From the NCBI GenBank assembly GCA_033002965.1, contig JAURVB010012674.1, positions 62,001-126,000 of the forward strand: a DNA stretch of 64,000 nt. The letters run 5' to 3'. The DNA is from Piper betle. Lineage: Eukaryota > Streptophyta > Magnoliopsida > Piperales > Piperaceae. Numbering within the stretch: the stretch's first letter is position 1; the number at the start of each line of letters is the position of its first letter. The notes beneath the pieces were generated by a model. The model ran no database searches and had not been told where the DNA came from. It saw only the letters and a list, made by a program, of their open reading frames with translations. Shown here piece by piece: positions 13,081 to 28,783 of this stretch. The position numbers and the translations under genes were made by a program.

Positions 13081-14897
13081 ATGCCGGCGGGGCATGGGCT
13101 GCGGGCGAGGACGAGGGACCTGTTCGCGCGGGCCTTCAGGAAGAAGGGTTACATACCATTGACGACCTACCTCCGCACCTACAAGATCGGCGACTACGTT
13201 GACGTCAAGGTCAATGGCGCCGTCCACAAGGGCATGCCCCATAAGTTCTACCATGGCCGCACCGGCCGTGTCTGGAACGTTACCAAGCGCGCCATCGGCG
13301 TCGAGATCAACAAACAGGTCGGTCCATCTCTCTCTCTTACTCGCGCGCGCGCCTCACTTTTTTTGTTGTTGTTTGTGTTGTTATTGTTTAATAGCTTGCT
13401 ATGATGTTATTGAGTGATTGTCATGCCCTAGCCTTTTTTAAACATTTTCGGGGTTAATCATAATCATCTATTTGTGTTGGGATGGGATGGTGATATTGGA
13501 TTGTTTTGGTGATGAAATGGTCGGATTTGCTCTCTCTGTGAATTTTGCTGAGATTCTTACATTTTGATGCACGGTATTCAATTTTGATTGTTTGATGGTT
13601 GGTGTGCAATTAGTATATTATCAGTTGCTGGTAGGGGATCGAACCGAATTAACCGAATGTCACCGAAACCGAACCTGACCAAACTGAATTATACTTGGGT
13701 TCGATTTGGTAACAGAATTAACTGAATTACACTATATCAGTTATAAAAAAATTGTTTACTTGTTTAATTAAATTTATATCATTATTTTAGTGAGCATAGC
13801 CATTTAATAAGTAATTTTAATAGCATATAATTATATATCATATTAAATAAACAAAATTTAATCATATAAATATCATAATTTCATGTTAATTAAGATAAAA
13901 TATAGATTTTGGAATTTTTTTTAAACTTCGGCTAATTCAGTTTGGCTTGGTTTTGAACCGAAATATCAAAATACACCCGGTTGACATTCTGCCCAACCAA
14001 AAACTGAACCGAATTATTTCGGAACCGGATTGAATTGCTAATTCAAGTTTGGTTCGGTTTGGTTTTTGGATTTCATCAAATTATGCTCGCCCTAGTTGCT
14101 GGCATGCGCAAGAGGCTTATCTCTATGTGTGGGTCAAGAATGGTTCTAATGCCTCACCATTTCAAGGCTTTCATACTTGTGATGTAATAATGATGCAGCT
14201 TAGCGTGGATAGAATAATGGCTCTGATGGCTTTTCTTTATGTACAGATTGGCTAAAAAATGTAATGTGGTTCTTGCTGGCATTTGTGACTGCAAATTTAG
14301 CTCCATTGAGACGATGAGCTGATTAATGCAGATCACACCTAGAAGCCTTTATTTTTATGTTTGATGTGATTTTGTTATCGATTTAGCATGTTGTTAGAAT
14401 TTAGGCATCATATGAAAGATCTGACTGATCTTATATTCTTCCATGTAAAACTGTTTGACTATATGGATTCAATATGGATTCAATTTGGCTGACACGTGGA
14501 GTTCACACAAGTCTTATTTATATTAACATGGTTAAATGTTTATTTTGCTATAAATATGTAACATTTCTGATTGGGAATTTTGTCCTAGATGGGGTTACTG
14601 TGGGTTGAATTTTTAATGCCTTGCATTTGTGTGCAACAGGTAGGGAACAGGATCATCAAGAAGAGAATTCATGTGCGGGTTGAGCATGTCCAACCATCCA
14701 GGTGCACAGAAGAATTCCGCCTGAGGAAGATCAAAAATGACAAACTTAAAGCAGAAGCTAAGGCACATGGAGAGAAGATCAGCACAAAGAGGCAGCCCAA
14801 AGGACCCAATCCTGGCTTCATGGTGGAGGGTGCCACATTATGGACCGTGACACCTATTCCCTATGATGTCGTCAATGATCTTAAAGGCGGCTATTAA
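13081..14897 (+). CDS. RPL21: 60S ribosomal protein L21 (eL21)
   Basis: Two exons (13081-13317 and 14640-14897) encode 164 residues, the usual plant length. The start [19 protein letters not shown], the central [20 protein letters not shown] and [21 protein letters not shown], and the exon-2 part ([17 protein letters not shown]) are characteristic of eL21, a core component of the large cytosolic subunit. The intron is phase 0 and 1,322 bases long, lengthened by an inserted hAT-like element (13632-14094). Donor CAG|GTCGGT and acceptor CAACAG|GTAGGG are canonical. Exon 1 is GC-rich, exon 2 is not. The gene looks fully functional. Confidence 0.97.
13632..14094. mobile_element. hAT-like MITE in the RPL21 intron
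   Basis: This 463-bp AT-rich element starts TAGGGGATC and ends GCTCGCCCTA, giving short imperfect terminal inverted repeats (TAGGG). It is flanked by a perfect 8-bp direct repeat GTTGCTGG at 13624-13631 and 14095-14102. An 8-bp target duplication is the hallmark of the hAT superfamily. Sub-terminal regions carry many AACCGAA/TTCGGTT motifs in opposite orientation. No transposase is encoded, so it is non-autonomous. Confidence 0.8.
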
Positions 14898-16266
14898 AAG
14901 TTCATTTGTGGTACTGTTGGTGATCTAAATGCTTTCAGGTCTTATTGAGCACTTCCTCTGCAATATTTGTCCAAGAATTGAACTGTGCAAGTTTTTTGCC
15001 TGTCTATTTTGGATTCTAGAGTTGTTTTCGTGAAAGAATCAAATTTTTCCTTAATGTGTTTGGTTGTTCTACTTGAAGCTCAGTTTTAGGTTCACGTTCA
15101 TTATAGCTTAGTTGACTATTAGTGGATTGTTTGGAATCGTTGATTTGTTTCCATCAAAATTACTATGCCCTTGTTGAATAGAAATAGGCAGGTAGTACCC
15201 CTGTTTAGATTAGAAAGTTTATTCTCTTCGTGCGCGAGGATGGTTTCTTTGGACTTGGTGGTGATGATGGCCATATTTTACTTCATCTTATTTTCGTAAG
15301 AAGGAACGTTGTGTTCCAAACCTGCATCTGTGAGAAGATAGATTTGAGGTCTAGTGGTTCTCCCATCTTGGCGATGAAGTCAATAGACGCATTGGCTTCT
15401 TGGTGTCAAACAAAACGACTGGAGCAGAAGCTGAACATAATATTTCGTGAGGGAAGTGTATGCACCAAGTGACATCGATTGTAGACTGCGTGAAATGTAA
15501 ACCCGACCAGTTCAGATTCTCCTTCCACAATTCGGATTCACTTTGCTTTAAAATTCTTAGAATATTCTTAGATAATAATGGTTACTTCAGGTCTTAAATC
15601 TTCTTAAAATTGACACCAGACCTCGCTATGTTTTTTTTACAATTGTGGTATAATAAATTAGATTAATTGGCCGTCGTTCTTGGGTGTCGATCATTGGCCT
15701 CTGCAAGCTAACTTTAGCTGGCCACTAAACGAGGTCTCTTACGTTTCCTCGGGAGATATCTGACCTAAAAAAGACCGCTCTTTTACAAGCTAGTCTCATC
15801 TAGTAAGTTTTTTTTATTGTTTGGAAAAAAAAGTTTTTTTATTCTTTGGAAAAAGGTTTTTTATTGTTTGGAAAAAAGTTTTCTTTTATTACTATTATTT
15901 AGGGAGGAAAAACAAAAGACAATGATTTTTGCTGACAATTTTTTTTTTACTAAGAAGGACATGCAAGATCAAAGCTGGAGATTCCTAATCTTTGTTTAAT
16001 TAATGATGTAATGAAGATGACAAATCACTCGCACCTCCTCGCGCCTCTTCGTTCTTCTTCTATGCTACTCCGTATCATTCTACCCCTCCAACTTCTTCCC
16101 ACTTTCCACTCCAAAGATCTCTGCTTTCCGTGCCCTTCTACCTCCCCCACCCAATTCTCCCCCTGCCCAACACTGTTGGCGCTGTAAGGAAGGCCTTCCT
16201 TGAGGGGGATCTCTCTCTCTCTCTCTTTCTCCCCCTGCCATCTTTTGTATTGATTGATACCATAGC
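14898..16266. other. Intergenic: RPL21 3' end to katanin-like 5' leader
   Basis: This includes the eL21 3' UTR (about 14898-15200) and the presumed promoter of the next gene. There is a CT-rich leader at 16080-16250 with a (CT)n tract at about 16210-16227. Apart from a short tandem repeat at 15805-15890 I see no other feature. Confidence 0.5.
15805..15890. repeat. Short tandem repeat (~30-bp unit, three copies)
   Basis: The unit TTTTATTGTTTGGAAAAAA followed by GTT recurs three times with small changes. It lies in spacer between two convergently spaced plus-strand genes and does not touch a coding exon. Confidence 0.7.
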
Positions 16267-21155
<4,889 letters not shown>

Positions 21156-21928
21156 GACCCTGATACCATGTCAAGGTTCGTTTGGCGATTGGAAAATCAT
21201 AGCATTATGGTCTTCTGTGTCTTCTATCTTTTAATTCTGAAGCTGATGTGTACAGGCCCTTCAAGCGTGGTTGCTTATTTCATTTCAGACTTGATTCATC
21301 AAAGACTGCATAACAAAGCCTTGCAGAGTGGTGGATGAATTCATTTTTCTGTTAATGCATCCGTCTCCAGCCTATTTGATCAAGGCTTCTGCTCTTTTTT
21401 ATGGACATTCCATTTCACTACAATTTCTATGCTTCTTTTCTCTCAGCGGTTATAGATGTTTCTACCTCTTTCCGAATGTGACCATTTTTTTTCTCAATAG
21501 CGGAGGGAGAAAAAAACAAAAAACGTATTATTTTGATATTGGGTCAAATTATAAAATTCTTTTACGGGTTATTTATATAAACAATTTTCTTATGATGATA
21601 ATGGTGTAGTAACATGCTTAACGTAAATTAGTGGTCATAAATTATAAATTATAATTTTGAGGAAGGTTGTGCACTTCATGCGATGGTATTGTTTCGTGCG
21701 GAGTTGGGATATTTTTTGCGTAGAAATCATAGAAAAAGCTTGAGAATAGATTAGAAATTAAAAAATGAATGGCATGTAAAACCATTGAAATATAAAACCA
21801 TGGCATGGGCATTCTCTCGAAAGGCATACGAAACTAATTCGTGTCCCTGATGCATTGCTAGAGGTGCTCGTGATCAATTTCAACGACTTTCGATAATTAT
21901 AAATGAACCAAACTTCGACCTCAACTTG

Positions 21929-23505
21929 TTAATCACATCCGATGTAGCTGTTTCTGTGATTGCCATGAACAAAAAAGCACGGTGTTTGCACCACAATTAA
22001 GTCGTATTCAGAATCAGAAGAGCCTTCAGAGTGGGGATCCAATGCCATTGTCACTCTTGACAATGTTTCAGCCATATCTTGAACATCATCTTTTTGGAAT
22101 CCCCAGCGCCTGATAGCTCCCCCATCAGTCCCCAAACCGTCGTATAGCTGACAACCTCTTCTGTACAAAAGGCAGAGTTGCGTTGCTTGAACGCAGTCTT
22201 GCAGCCGTTGGCATGGAATGAATGTCAAGAGGGCCCCCGGGTGAGGTTCCGGAAGAGGACGGTCTAGCAACTCTCCTTTAGAATCCACTCTGTCCCCAAA
22301 AATTTTAGGAAAGGGGAGAGGGATAGGTAGAGGACAGAGAGCCAAGGAAAGATGGGTTCGGTTTTACTTCACTAGATTGGTAGTAGCTGTCTACCGATTC
22401 CTGCATAACCAAAGATCACGCTTAAGTAGATATTTAGAACAAAAATATTTCCTGCAATCTAGAATATAATAATAAATAGATACCAGGACAAACAGCTCCA
22501 CTAACTGTCGTTAATTCAACTGCATACAGATCCTGAGCGTCTTCTGCAACTTCAGGTGTCAAAGATGTAAACTTGCAGGAATTGATCAGTGCACACCTAC
22601 GCAACACAACAGAATTTAGAATGGTTTCTTCCGGTCTGTGAAACATAGTAAATATCATATTATTTTTTAGCAAAAATCATAATACCTGTCACGGTTGGGG
22701 CCGGCATTGCTATGTCAAGAACGGCAACATTGTTTTCCCTACCTTGATTGGCTAGCATGCTCGTAAAGTTTCCAAGGTTAGTTGCGCCGAAAACATTCGT
22801 TGACGAGAAGATTCCAGCTGTTACCATTCGAACTGGGAGACTGATGGAGTGTAGTGCAGCAGCATAAATTGCACTGCTATGAAAAGGTTTTGCATCTTCT
22901 GTGTGTAGGCAGTTTGACAATTTATCTATCCACAATACAAGACAGAGTCTGGTGTCACTAAAGGAGGCAAGCATATTGCAGCTACCAAAAAAAATCACTT
23001 AAAAGAGATAATAAACTCATATGTAACTTGTAGTGAGGCATGGCAATCCCATTGGGACAAATAAGCTGCATAATGAGGACAATTTTGAAAATGAAGTTGC
23101 ATCATGAAGGACCCTCACAATGGAATTTTTATGTCTTACTGTGTCTGTAGATGTTAATGGTTTTCTTGCACCAGAGTGATATAGGAGTCTGTGCATATTC
23201 ATCAACAATGTACTCCAAGTAATCTGATGCTATTCCTGAAAACCCACCAGAATCGTCCACAATCAGTTGAATGCCCTGCAAAAACCCATCCAATACTGTA
23301 CACCTTTCTCTAGACAATGAACAAGATCTCCATCTCGAACCTGTGTTTCGGTAAGATTTGCACTATAAGCAGCAGCATTCATTGCCCCTTTCTCGCGCTG
23401 CTCCACATCTAAGCTCTGTAAAAATAGATTTTTCTCGTAAGGTTCAGATGCATGCCTTGAAACAACCATGTAGCAACATGTGAAAGGTTGGAAGGTGGAA
23501 ATATT
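21929..23505 (-). pseudogene. Misato/DML1-type tubulin-like protein, decayed C-terminal part
   Basis: Minus-strand pieces match successive parts of plant misato homologues, which are tubulin-related proteins linked to mitochondrial distribution and cytoskeletal organisation. They are, in order: YEKNLFLQSLDVE...CLEKGVQYW (about 23450-23290), GIQLIVDDSGGFSG...YLEYI (23278-23180), VRVLHDATSFSKLSSLC (about 23115-23060), the block from KLSNCL through SAIYAAALHSISLPVRM to AVLDIAMPAPT (22945-22690), TPEVAEDAQDLYAVE (22560-22500), and ALCPLPIPLPFPKIFGD through WGFQKDDVQDMAETLS to DSEYD (22345-21990). The copy is broken. The tubulin-like N-terminal third is absent, VQYW runs directly into what looks like an intron end (TTTTTGCAG|GGC) so the middle exon is lost, and the frame shifts near 23165. 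It lies convergent to the katanin-like gene. The family call is firm; lack of function is inferred. Confidence 0.8.
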
Positions 23506-23514
23506 TATTATCAA

Positions 23515-25333
23515 TTTTAATAATATTTGTTAATATACCTGTAAATTTTAGGTGTAACTTTACTATAATTAAATTGAACGTCTTTATATTCTATAATCTA
23601 TTTATAACGATTATTTTTATATTTATTTATTTATCTTTAATGATTAATTATAATTATAATAATTAACTTTAATGATTATTTATAAAACACCAAAAATTTT
23701 GTAAATATTTCGTATATATTTCCACCATCTTTTCGTATTAACTCGCTAATATTTTTTACCATGTCTAATATATTTCCTAAATAACCCGTCAATATCCTAT
23801 TTTAGATATTTGTGTAATCCTATATTTTATATCCTTTAAGAATAATTTATTAAAAAAAAGATGGATAAATATGACAAATAACGTAACAAAACCTAAACAA
23901 TCTCAGATGACATAAAATAATAACTGAGTTTTTTTCTTTATTTAATAAAAATTATATTTTATTTTAATTTATTTTTAAAATTAATTAATTAATTTGGTTA
24001 AAACCGAACTGAATTGCAAGCCGCATTAACTCTAATGAATTATTCTACACATCTGTCAACAACAGAACTTATTAAACGAAGTTGATAAATATAATTTCAC
24101 TTTTTGAATTACATATGTATTGAAATTATCCTTAAAAACTATATATTGTCGCCTTAAAAACGTATTTTATAATGCTCTTTAGGAATGCGGAACATCTTTA
24201 TTAATATGCAACGTTTTTAGTTTTTTATCAAAATAAAAAACTTTAATTTCCTCTTTTAGAGGCAAGAAATAATATGTCTAAGCAGCAATAAATCGTCATA
24301 TTAATGGTTTCCAAACAAAACTTCCTCATACAAGAGTATTGCCATATACACTGTCGACAAGTTTGATCATCTTGATCAATTTTTTGTGGCCAATTAAAAT
24401 CAAGGTAGGGAAAAATAGAAAAAATTAAGGAGGCGCAGGAAGGATTTCCCAAACATAAAATTTAAGAATTTTTCAATCTTGTTAATTAAAAGGTAAATAT
24501 TATTTTACATGGAAAAAAATTACAAAACAAACTGAAACATTTTTTGCTCAAGCGAACTAAATAATATGTAAGACAACAAATTTCTATTAGGGTCTTGTGT
24601 AAAAATAACCAATAATGTGAATAAATTATGTTCTTAATCTTATGCAACAAAATTTAAAACAAAATCAATATTTACCAAGATAGAACACATGACAATATGT
24701 TTCTCTGACAATATCTTTCCAATACAATCCAAGCCAGCAATGCAGGATCGAACTACACGAATTAATATTTGCAGTTCAAGTTTGTAGTGAAAATGGAGAG
24801 AAATCCAAATTGACACATCATGTCTAAACATTAAATCCAATGCTACGATAGCTTTGGTTACAAATGACACTTCTACTTCCACATGTTTAAAAACAAACGC
24901 ATGAGATAATCCTCCTCCTCCTAATCTTATATCATCCACCGCCTCATGCTTTTCTTCTAAGTCTGTCTAATTCCGAGGCTGCATATGTTTTTTTCTGGAC
25001 CAGTTCGGTACATTAATCTCTTTGCGACTTCTAACCAAACATAAATCATTCAATTATTCATTTCCATCCACAGGTAAAGCTTGCAATGTAATTAAGCAGA
25101 TATGAAAAAAATATAAATATTACCAGTGAGAAAGATCCAAACACCTCATAGTAAAATTTCGGTAAAAGGTATATTCATAGACAATGCATCGTCGCTCATA
25201 TGTTCCTATCTTGCTTCCATCATTTTCTCCCATACATAGAAAAGCACACAAGTAGAGGATACTTGCATTAGACACAAGGACTGCCCCATGACAAAAACAC
25301 TAGCCCACATTCCAGAGTAGCTCCGACTCTTTT
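23515..25333. other. AT-rich intergenic region
   Basis: This is very AT-rich spacer upstream of the misato relic and downstream of the CacyBP gene, whose 3' UTR is probably within 25000-25333. One open minus-strand frame at 24640-24939 has no recognisable similarity. The missing N-terminal misato exons are not here. Confidence 0.5.
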
Positions 25334-27273
25334 TCAACGGTAGCCGCTCAGTGAATCAGTCGTCTTCCCAGACCTGGCATCAGTCCACGCTTTAGCAATA
25401 GTTCGTTTCATGTCATCGTCTCCTTCCTCGTACATATTCTGAAGAAATAAGTGAGATTTAATATTAGTACATGAAAAAAACAACTACAGTTCCTATGGTC
25501 ACCAGTATCATTCTTCAAGCGTTGTTTCCACGTGAACAAATGATGAAAAGTGCTACATACCCATCCACGAATGATATACTCACCTTCATCAAATCCATAA
25601 TCCCAGCCATTGGATCCTTCTCTTTGCCCAAATTTGGCTTAAGCTGCAAAATGAGAACCACTGTCAGGAATAGGAACCATCCAAACAGTTCATTGTCCAC
25701 TACAGCGCGAAGAAGATGCAAGCTCAATATTACCTTATCGTCTTTGGCGTGCAAATCCAACCAATTGCCCTTTGAAGCTTTGAGCAGGGTGATTATGACT
25801 CTTGTAGGCTTCACAAGAACCTTACATTTTTCAGGAACAATCTCCTTGTTCAAGTTAGGTATAGCACACCTGTAGTTCTTCCCTTGGACATCATGGAACT
25901 TGATGTCAACAGACGTTAGCTTAAATACACTCTCCACCTTCTCTTGTTCTACCCCCTCCAGGAACACATATAGCTGTTGACAAAATAAGAAAACCAGACC
26001 ATTACAAGCCCTAAACATCTCAACCTCCAAAAGTATTCTTCAAAATGTTCTCAGCAAGAAATGTGGATGCAATTAACTGCATGCATACCTTGACTTTGTC
26101 ATTGTCCTGTTCCCAGCTAAACGAACTGAGTGTAACGTAGGTCAGCACAGGTTTGCTAACAACTTTCGTTTCAGAAGCAATGGGAGTCAGAGTTGATGTA
26201 CTTGGCTTCACATTGGTCGCAGTTTTGGATAACTGTATTGGGTATAGTTAATATTGCATATCGTTAATGGCACTTCAGTCAGTTTATTGTAAGCTTGAAC
26301 TGCTAATTAGCAAGCAAACTATAACCATGAGAATAAGAAAATTCTATCTAAACATGAACAAATCATTTACCAAATAATAATGACAGATAAACAGCAACGA
26401 ACGCACATCAACCAGTCTAAACTATTAATTCAATAGCATCTAGGCTGGTCATCACCATTATGTTCTGCAATTCCATAAATGTACGGTTCCCACCAGACAA
26501 AAAAGGAAATTAGGCAACATTTTCTTCTTTCATCATATATATCAATCAAAAAACAAACAGTACGAATCATTCAAAGTTTCCCATCATCACGTAATTAAGT
26601 CAGCAGAAGAAGTAAATTTCAAATGCACTCTAGAATGAACTCAGTCTACCTGATAAATAACCTACCACCGGTATACGACATTTCACATTAGAACTCAAAA
26701 ATTTAAGTAGTAGCAGCAGATAATAGCAAGGGAAGCAACTTCCTAATTCAAGAATTTCACCCCATACATAATTTGTGAAAACAATGTAATCAGCAAATTT
26801 GGTCACTTTCCTTGGTGATTATGTTTTAGTTTTTGAGGTACTTTTGGTTATGCTCAAATAGTTTCAGTAGCATTTGAAAGGAACGAAAATAGCTCTCATT
26901 AGAAAAAAAAGTTTGACAAGGCAAAAATGATTCATAACGTTAACAGTATTACCTACTAGTAACCAAAATAAATCAAACAACCAAATTGATATCACCCCAA
27001 CATCGCCCCCAATCAAACATAACCCACACACTGCTCAATCAAAGCAAAGCAGGCATCGATTTTATCCAATAAAAATAATTTAAAAAAACACACACACAGA
27101 TAGATATCAATAACATCATAAAAGAAAGAGAGAGAGAGAGGAGGGCCATTCCGGATAACCTTGTCAAGCTGTTGGATCTCGGAGGTGAGGAAGGAGAGGA
27201 CACGAGGCCGCTTGGCGAGGGTATGGAGGTGGCGCAGCTCTTCCAGGTCCAGCGTATAGTCTTCTCCGGCCAT
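25334..27273 (-). CDS. CacyBP/SIP-type protein (CS + SGS domains)
   Basis: Five exons (27273-27160, 26232-26089, 25973-25734, 25643-25584, 25438-25334), all phase 0, encode 220 residues, close to the 220-230 of calcyclin-binding/Siah-interacting proteins. An N-terminal helical segment (LEELRHLHTLAKRPRVLSFL) is followed by a Ser/Thr-rich linker, a CS domain (about 70-165; LTYVTLSSFSWEQDNDKVKVY...NWLDLHAKDD) and a C-terminal SGS-like tail with KDPMAGIMDLMKNMYEEGDD and MKRTIAKAWTDAR. In animals the protein bridges Siah-1 and Skp1 in ubiquitination. Plant copies are less studied; an adaptor or co-chaperone role is inferred. The start used is MAGEDYTLDLEE at 27273; an in-frame codon 16 residues earlier is less likely. 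The first exon is GC-rich, the others are not. Confidence 0.93.
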
Positions 27274-27377
27274 TTCTCCTCTTGCCCCCCGTTGCCTATG
27301 CCGCAGCCGGTGCACTGACAAGGGAGTCCCCTCCTCTGGTGGTTATTAGTATTTATAGTAGAGGGAGGAGGCTCAAA

Positions 27378-27401
27378 TTAGGGTTAGGGTTAGGGTTTAG
27401 G
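27378..27401. repeat. Interstitial telomere-like repeat in the CacyBP leader/promoter
   Basis: Four tandem copies, TTAGGG three times then TTTAGG, lie about 105 bases upstream of the CacyBP start. On the gene's own strand they read as overlapping telo-boxes (AAACCCTAA). Such boxes sit just upstream of many plant growth-related genes. Here the tract is longer than a single box and uses mainly the 6-base TTAGGG unit rather than the plant TTTAGGG unit. Confidence 0.75.
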
Positions 27402-27846
27402 TTGGTACCCTCATCTCATTTTAATTATTTTTAACTTTGTTTTGAACTTGTTTATTAAAAAATAAAAAATATATAAATAACGATTAAAAAACGTGTTTGG
27501 TAATATATTGACAAAATATAAAAAAAAGATAGAAAGCACTGTTTAAAAACTTTCATAAAATATTAAAGAATAAAAAAATAGTTGGGTTATTTTAATTATT
27601 TTTAAATGTTGGAGTAAAATTACTTCATGACTGTGACCGCTGCATATCATTTCGAGAGCCCTTCCACTTTTTGTATTTTTAACAAAATTTTCTTAAAATT
27701 TCAGGAAAACTTTTCTCTGGTAACATTAGACAGTTAATTATAACATGCATTCTATCTATATCATAATTAATCTCTCTAATCATGATTGATCATATTACAC
27801 TCGATACTCTTAATACGTGGAATTTATGATTGATTATATATATGTA

Positions 27847-28362
27847 TGAGCCATTTTCCCAGGGGCAGAAAAAGTTTTTTGTTCTAAATTTTTATTTGGG
27901 TCGTTCGATTACAACGATAATCCAGATTTATTGGGAGGAGGTAGCCACCACCATCGCCGCCCGTTCCAGGTTTCGACCTGAGGGAGGGGAGTACAGTGGG
28001 GTTGGGTAGCACAATGGCGGCAGCAGGATTGGCTACGACGGAAGAGGGGAAGAGCGCAGCGGTGTTGCCGGAGTACAGTGGGGTTGGGTAGCACAATGGC
28101 GGCAGCAGGATTGGCTACGACGGAAGAGGGGAAGAGCGCAGCGGGGTTGGGCAACACGACAGCAACAGCAGGATCGGCCATAGGCAAAGGAGGGGGAGTT
28201 TTTACATTTGAGGTTAGGGGAGGGGGGTGCCGGCGGCCAAACAACTGGAGAGGGGCTGGTAGAAATAGCCACCGATGTCATTTCTCGAAAATTAAATATA
28301 TGTTAATCTTATAATCGAACAACCCAGATTAAAATTTAATTTTTTTAAAAAAAACTTTATCC
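27847..28362. mobile_element. TA-bordered element with GC-rich core and sub-terminal inverted repeats
   Basis: The element lies between a short TA tract (27834-27846) and a long one (28363-28388). Near its left end is TTTGGGTCGTTCGATTACAA (27895-27914). Near its right end is the inverted counterpart TTATAATCGAACAACCCAGA (28309-28328), continuing into an AT-rich arm that also pairs with the left arm, about 30 bases in all. The core (about 27930-28260) is GC-rich and contains an 82-bp tandem duplication. The right arm is nearly identical to the right arm of the element at 33751-34559. It encodes no transposase. It resembles microsatellite-targeting MITEs (rice Micron is the known precedent); the class is inference. 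Confidence 0.6.
27991..28195. repeat. 82-bp tandem repeat (two near-identical copies plus a degenerate third)
   Basis: GTACAGTGGGGTTGGGTAGC begins at 27991 and again at 28073, and the two units are almost identical through GAAGAGGGGAAGAGCGCAGC. A third, diverged unit (GGGGTTGGGCAACACGACAGC) follows from about 28143. The repeat is confined to the GC-rich core of the TA-bordered element and makes spurious Ala/Pro-rich open frames. Confidence 0.85.
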
Positions 28363-28783
28363 TATATATATATATATATATATATATTCTTTCATAATTC
28401 TAAATAGATCTTTGACATTTTCAATGGGGAAATCGTCTGGGAAATTTATCAGCTTCATAGCAAGTCCTCGACACCTCATACCAAGCCCTCGGAGCCCTTG
28501 GACGTTGTGAGTCATTTATCGTGTTCACTTATAAATATCTGCGCCATGAAGACGATAACTCTCCGCGCGCATTTATCGAGAAAGCCCCTGCGTCCAAAAA
28601 ATACTACGTTTCACAGGACAAACATCTTGTGGAGAGCCATTTTCCATGATATTTTTATACCCCCAAACTAGTAACATTGAAATGTCAAAAAAAAAAAAAC
28701 AGGCAGGGCACCACTTTAAAGAAGTAAATATAGATGAACGACAAACAATTGTGAAACGAAAAAGAAAAAAATGGTGAAGTACG

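Larger units (their letters stand above)
27402..28783. other. Intergenic between CacyBP and GW2-like genes
   Basis: AT-rich spacer containing one TA-bordered inserted element (27847-28362), annotated separately. The remainder, including about 28390-28783 just downstream of the GW2-like gene, shows no gene and probably holds its 3' UTR. Confidence 0.5.

Noticed and set aside
24640..24939. 99-codon minus-strand frame upstream of the misato relic
   Set aside because: No recognisable domain, no link to misato exons, and AT-rich composition; most likely chance.
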